From contig JAOZGN010000033.1 of NCBI GenBank assembly GCA_027491555.1, forward strand, positions 1 to 6,232: DNA of 6,232 bases, written 5' to 3'. Shown piece after piece: positions 4,518 to 6,232 of the stretch. The notes below the pieces were generated by a model, which saw nothing but the letters and a program-made list of their open reading frames with translations, was not told the origin of the DNA and made no database searches. The position numbers and the translations under genes were made by a program. This stretch comes from Thermoproteota archaeon (GTDB lineage: Archaea > Thermoproteota > Korarchaeia > Korarchaeales > Korarchaeaceae). Numbering within the stretch: the stretch's first letter is position 1; each line of letters begins with the position of its first letter.

Positions 4518-6232
4518 CTATCTGCCGTTCGACAGCAGCTTCCTGAGCCCCAAAATAGCGTTCAGCGAGGTTATGGCGAGCCCGCCGTCGTCCCCGATGG
4601 CCACGGCCGCCCACAGGGGCAGTACCCCGGAAAGCCCGAGCAGGGCCGCGGCTGACTTTGCGGCGAGGATTATCGCGAGGTTCTGCCACGCCTTAGAGAC
4701 GGTGATCTCGGAGATCTTGATAGCCCAAGGCAGCCTCTTGAGCCCAGAGACGAGGACCACATCTCCCGCCTCGATGGCCGCGTCGATTCCCCCCACCGCG
4801 AACCCTACGTCGGCCCTGGCCAGCGCGGGCGCGTCGTTTATGCCATCTCCCACCATGGCGACCGGGCCATACCTCTCCCGCAAGTCCTCAATTATCTGAT
4901 ACTTGTCCTCGGGGGTCAGGTCGGCGTAGAACTCTCCCACGCCCAGGGACTCAACTATCGGCTCGGCGCTCTCCCTCCTGTCGCCTGTGAGGACCACCAC
5001 GTGGAGTCCGCTCTCGACCAGTCGCCTCACCACATCGGCAGAGTCTGGGTTCACCTCGTCCCCTAGTTCGAGCGCCCCACAGACTGAGCCGTCTACTGCA
5101 ACCATCACCAGTATACCGTCGGGGGAGAGGGGTGGCGGCGCGATCCCCCTGCCAGCGAGGAACTCCGGCCGCCCGACGATCACCGCACGGCCGTCAACGA
5201 CGCCCTCGATACCCGCTCCGGGGAACTCCCGCACCGAACCGGGAACCGTGAGCCTGAGCCCCCTTCGCCTGGCCTCCTTCACGATCGCCCTCGCGAGGGG
5301 ATGCTCCGATGCTAACTCGAGGGAGGCCGCGAGCCTGAGCACCTCTTCTTCCGCAAATCCCTCCAGGCTCACAATCCGCCTTACTACGGGCCTGCCGAGC
5401 GTGAGGGTCCCAGTCTTGTCCAGCGCCACGACCCTCACCTTGGCGGCCCGCTCGATCGGCGGAGTACCCTTGAACAAGACCCCTCTCCTCGCCGACGCCG
5501 CCAAGGAGGACAGCATCGTCGCGGGTATCGCCACGAGGAAGGCGCTTGGGCATGCCACGGCTATGAGAACTATGGAGCGCTCCAGACCCAGAAAGGCGGT
5601 TGAGAGGAGGGCGAGGGCGAGCATTGCCGGGAGGTAGATCCTCGAGAACCTGTGGACCAGCCTCTCACTTGAGGACTTCTCCTGACGGAACTTGTTCACC
5701 AGGGTGAGCATCTTCGATAGCAGGGTGTCGCCGCCAGCCTTGAGGGCCCTCACCACGAGGGAGCCCTCCTCGACCAGGGACCCGGCGTAGACGTAGCTCC
5801 CCTCGGCAACCTCCACCGGGAGGGGCTCCCCGGTAACGACGGATTGGTCCACACTTCCCCTGCCATCGACCACCATCCCGTCTACGGGAATCCTCTCCCC
5901 GCGCGCGACCAGTACAGTGTCCCCAGGCTGGATCTCGGAGGGGTCCACCTCTCGAACCTCTCCCTCCCTCGCGACCTTAGCGGATCTGGGCATCAGCTTG
6001 ATCAGGTACCTTATCCCCGACTCCGCCCTCTCGACCGCGTAGTGCTCCAGCAGCTCCGCCGTCCCGTAGAGGCCGAGAACGAGTTCTCCCTCGACGTGCA
6101 GGCCTAGGCGGTAGGTGATCACGCCGACAAGTATCATGAGAGCGGCCACTCCGTGCTCGATCTCCAGCTCCCGCTTCGAGATCACCTCGTACAGGGTGTA
6201 GAGCCCGATGGCTGCGATGACAAGAGGGAGGG
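4518..6232 (-). CDS. Heavy-metal (P1B-type) translocating ATPase, 5'-partial
   Basis: The frame is open to the right edge; about 570 C-terminal residues are visible. A GTG at 6185 is a possible start, but the 15 codons before it (LPLVIAAIGLYTLYE) read as a family-typical membrane helix, so the gene begins off-window. Motifs, numbered from that GTG: actuator TGE (118-120), membrane CPS (212-214, bases 5544-5552), phosphorylation DKTGTLT (D256), SEHPL (293-297) diagnostic for P1B pumps, TGD (400-402), GDGIND (446-451). Two final helices carry K510 and D532 in GDDGGLAITSLNA, where the Zn/Cd/Pb exporters (ZntA, P1B-2) have their conserved Lys and Asp. The membrane motif, however, is CPS instead of CPC. 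It would export a heavy-metal cation, probably Zn- or Cd-like, across the membrane at the cost of ATP; substrate is uncertain. Whether it has an N-terminal metal-binding domain cannot be seen. No visible link to the sulfur genes apart from position. Confidence 0.93.
   Translation of the reverse strand, partial: LPLVIAAIGLYTLYEVISKRELEIEHGVAALMILVGVITYRLGLHVEGELVLGLYGTAELLEHYAVERAESGIRYLIKLMPRSAKVAREGEVREVDPSEIQPGDTVLVARGERIPVDGMVVDGRGSVDQSVVTGEPLPVEVAEGSYVYAGSLVEEGSLVVRALKAGGDTLLSKMLTLVNKFRQEKSSSERLVHRFSRIYLPAMLALALLSTAFLGLERSIVLIAVACPSAFLVAIPATMLSSLAASARRGVLFKGTPPIERAAKVRVVALDKTGTLTLGRPVVRRIVSLEGFAEEEVLRLAASLELASEHPLARAIVKEARRRGLRLTVPGSVREFPGAGIEGVVDGRAVIVGRPEFLAGRGIAPPPLSPDGILVMVAVDGSVCGALELGDEVNPDSADVVRRLVESGLHVVVLTGDRRESAEPIVESLGVGEFYADLTPEDKYQIIEDLRERYGPVAMVGDGINDAPALARADVGFAVGGIDAAIEAGDVVLVSGLKRLPWAIKISEITVSKAWQNLAIILAAKSAAALLGLSGVLPLWAAVAIGDDGGLAITSLNAILGLRKLLSNGR

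Noticed and set aside
4441..4899. Plus-strand open frame of 152 codons over the 3' end of the ATPase gene
   Set aside because: It is antisense to the ATPase C-terminal domains and has no recognisable domain or ribosome-binding site.
4987..5637. Plus-strand open frame of 216 codons
   Set aside because: It is antisense to the conserved core of the P1B ATPase, and its Ser/Thr/Arg-rich composition is typical of a reverse-strand shadow.

Overview
The window looks like part of a G+C-rich, probably thermophilic archaeal chromosome, most likely TACK/Thermoproteota-like. The grounds are archaeal-style TATA elements about 26 bp from probable transcription starts, one apparently leaderless gene, Shine-Dalgarno sites inside an operon, heavy use of AGG (Arg) and ATA (Ile) codons, short T-run terminators, and an archaeal gene repertoire (V4R-HTH regulator, DsrE/SQR/DUF1641/TusA, P1B ATPase). 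Lineage is inference; no rRNA or marker gene is present.

Layout. (1) 2-952 (+): C-terminal part of a ChlD/BchD-like von Willebrand A protein with an intact MIDAS site; its 5' end lies before the window. (2) 972-1670 (-): a one-component regulator, V4R ligand/zinc domain plus winged helix, convergent with the VWA gene and probably leaderless. (3) 1671-1805: a divergent control region with a promoter on each side and an imperfect palindrome just upstream of the operon promoter. (4) 1806-3925 (+): a tight three-gene operon, DsrE-like sulfur carrier, sulfide:quinone oxidoreductase-like flavoprotein (SQR), DUF1641 protein. (5) 4008-4241 (-): TusA-like sulfur carrier, convergent with the operon, with its own promoter and Shine-Dalgarno. 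(6) 4242-4517: intergenic region with the tusA promoter and otherwise nothing recognisable. (7) 4518-6232 (-): a heavy-metal P1B-type ATPase running off the right edge, so its N-terminus is missing.

How the genes may work together. SQR would oxidise sulfide (or a related sulfur species) at the membrane and pass electrons to quinone, leaving sulfane sulfur on its cysteines. DsrE and TusA are thiol-based sulfur carriers that could accept and relay that sulfur. DUF1641 proteins are small helical partners of redox enzymes with no settled activity. The divergent V4R-HTH protein is the obvious candidate to control the operon. No Hdr-like complex, sulfur oxygenase or sulfite reductase is present in the window, so the final sulfur acceptor is not visible. 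The P1B ATPase and the VWA protein may be unrelated neighbours.

Most interesting points: the compact sulfur-relay locus with its V4R regulator; a putative zinc site in the V4R domain whose spacing matches what I recall for MopR/DmpR; the palindrome next to the operon promoter; and a Zn/Cd-type ATPase whose membrane CPC motif reads CPS.
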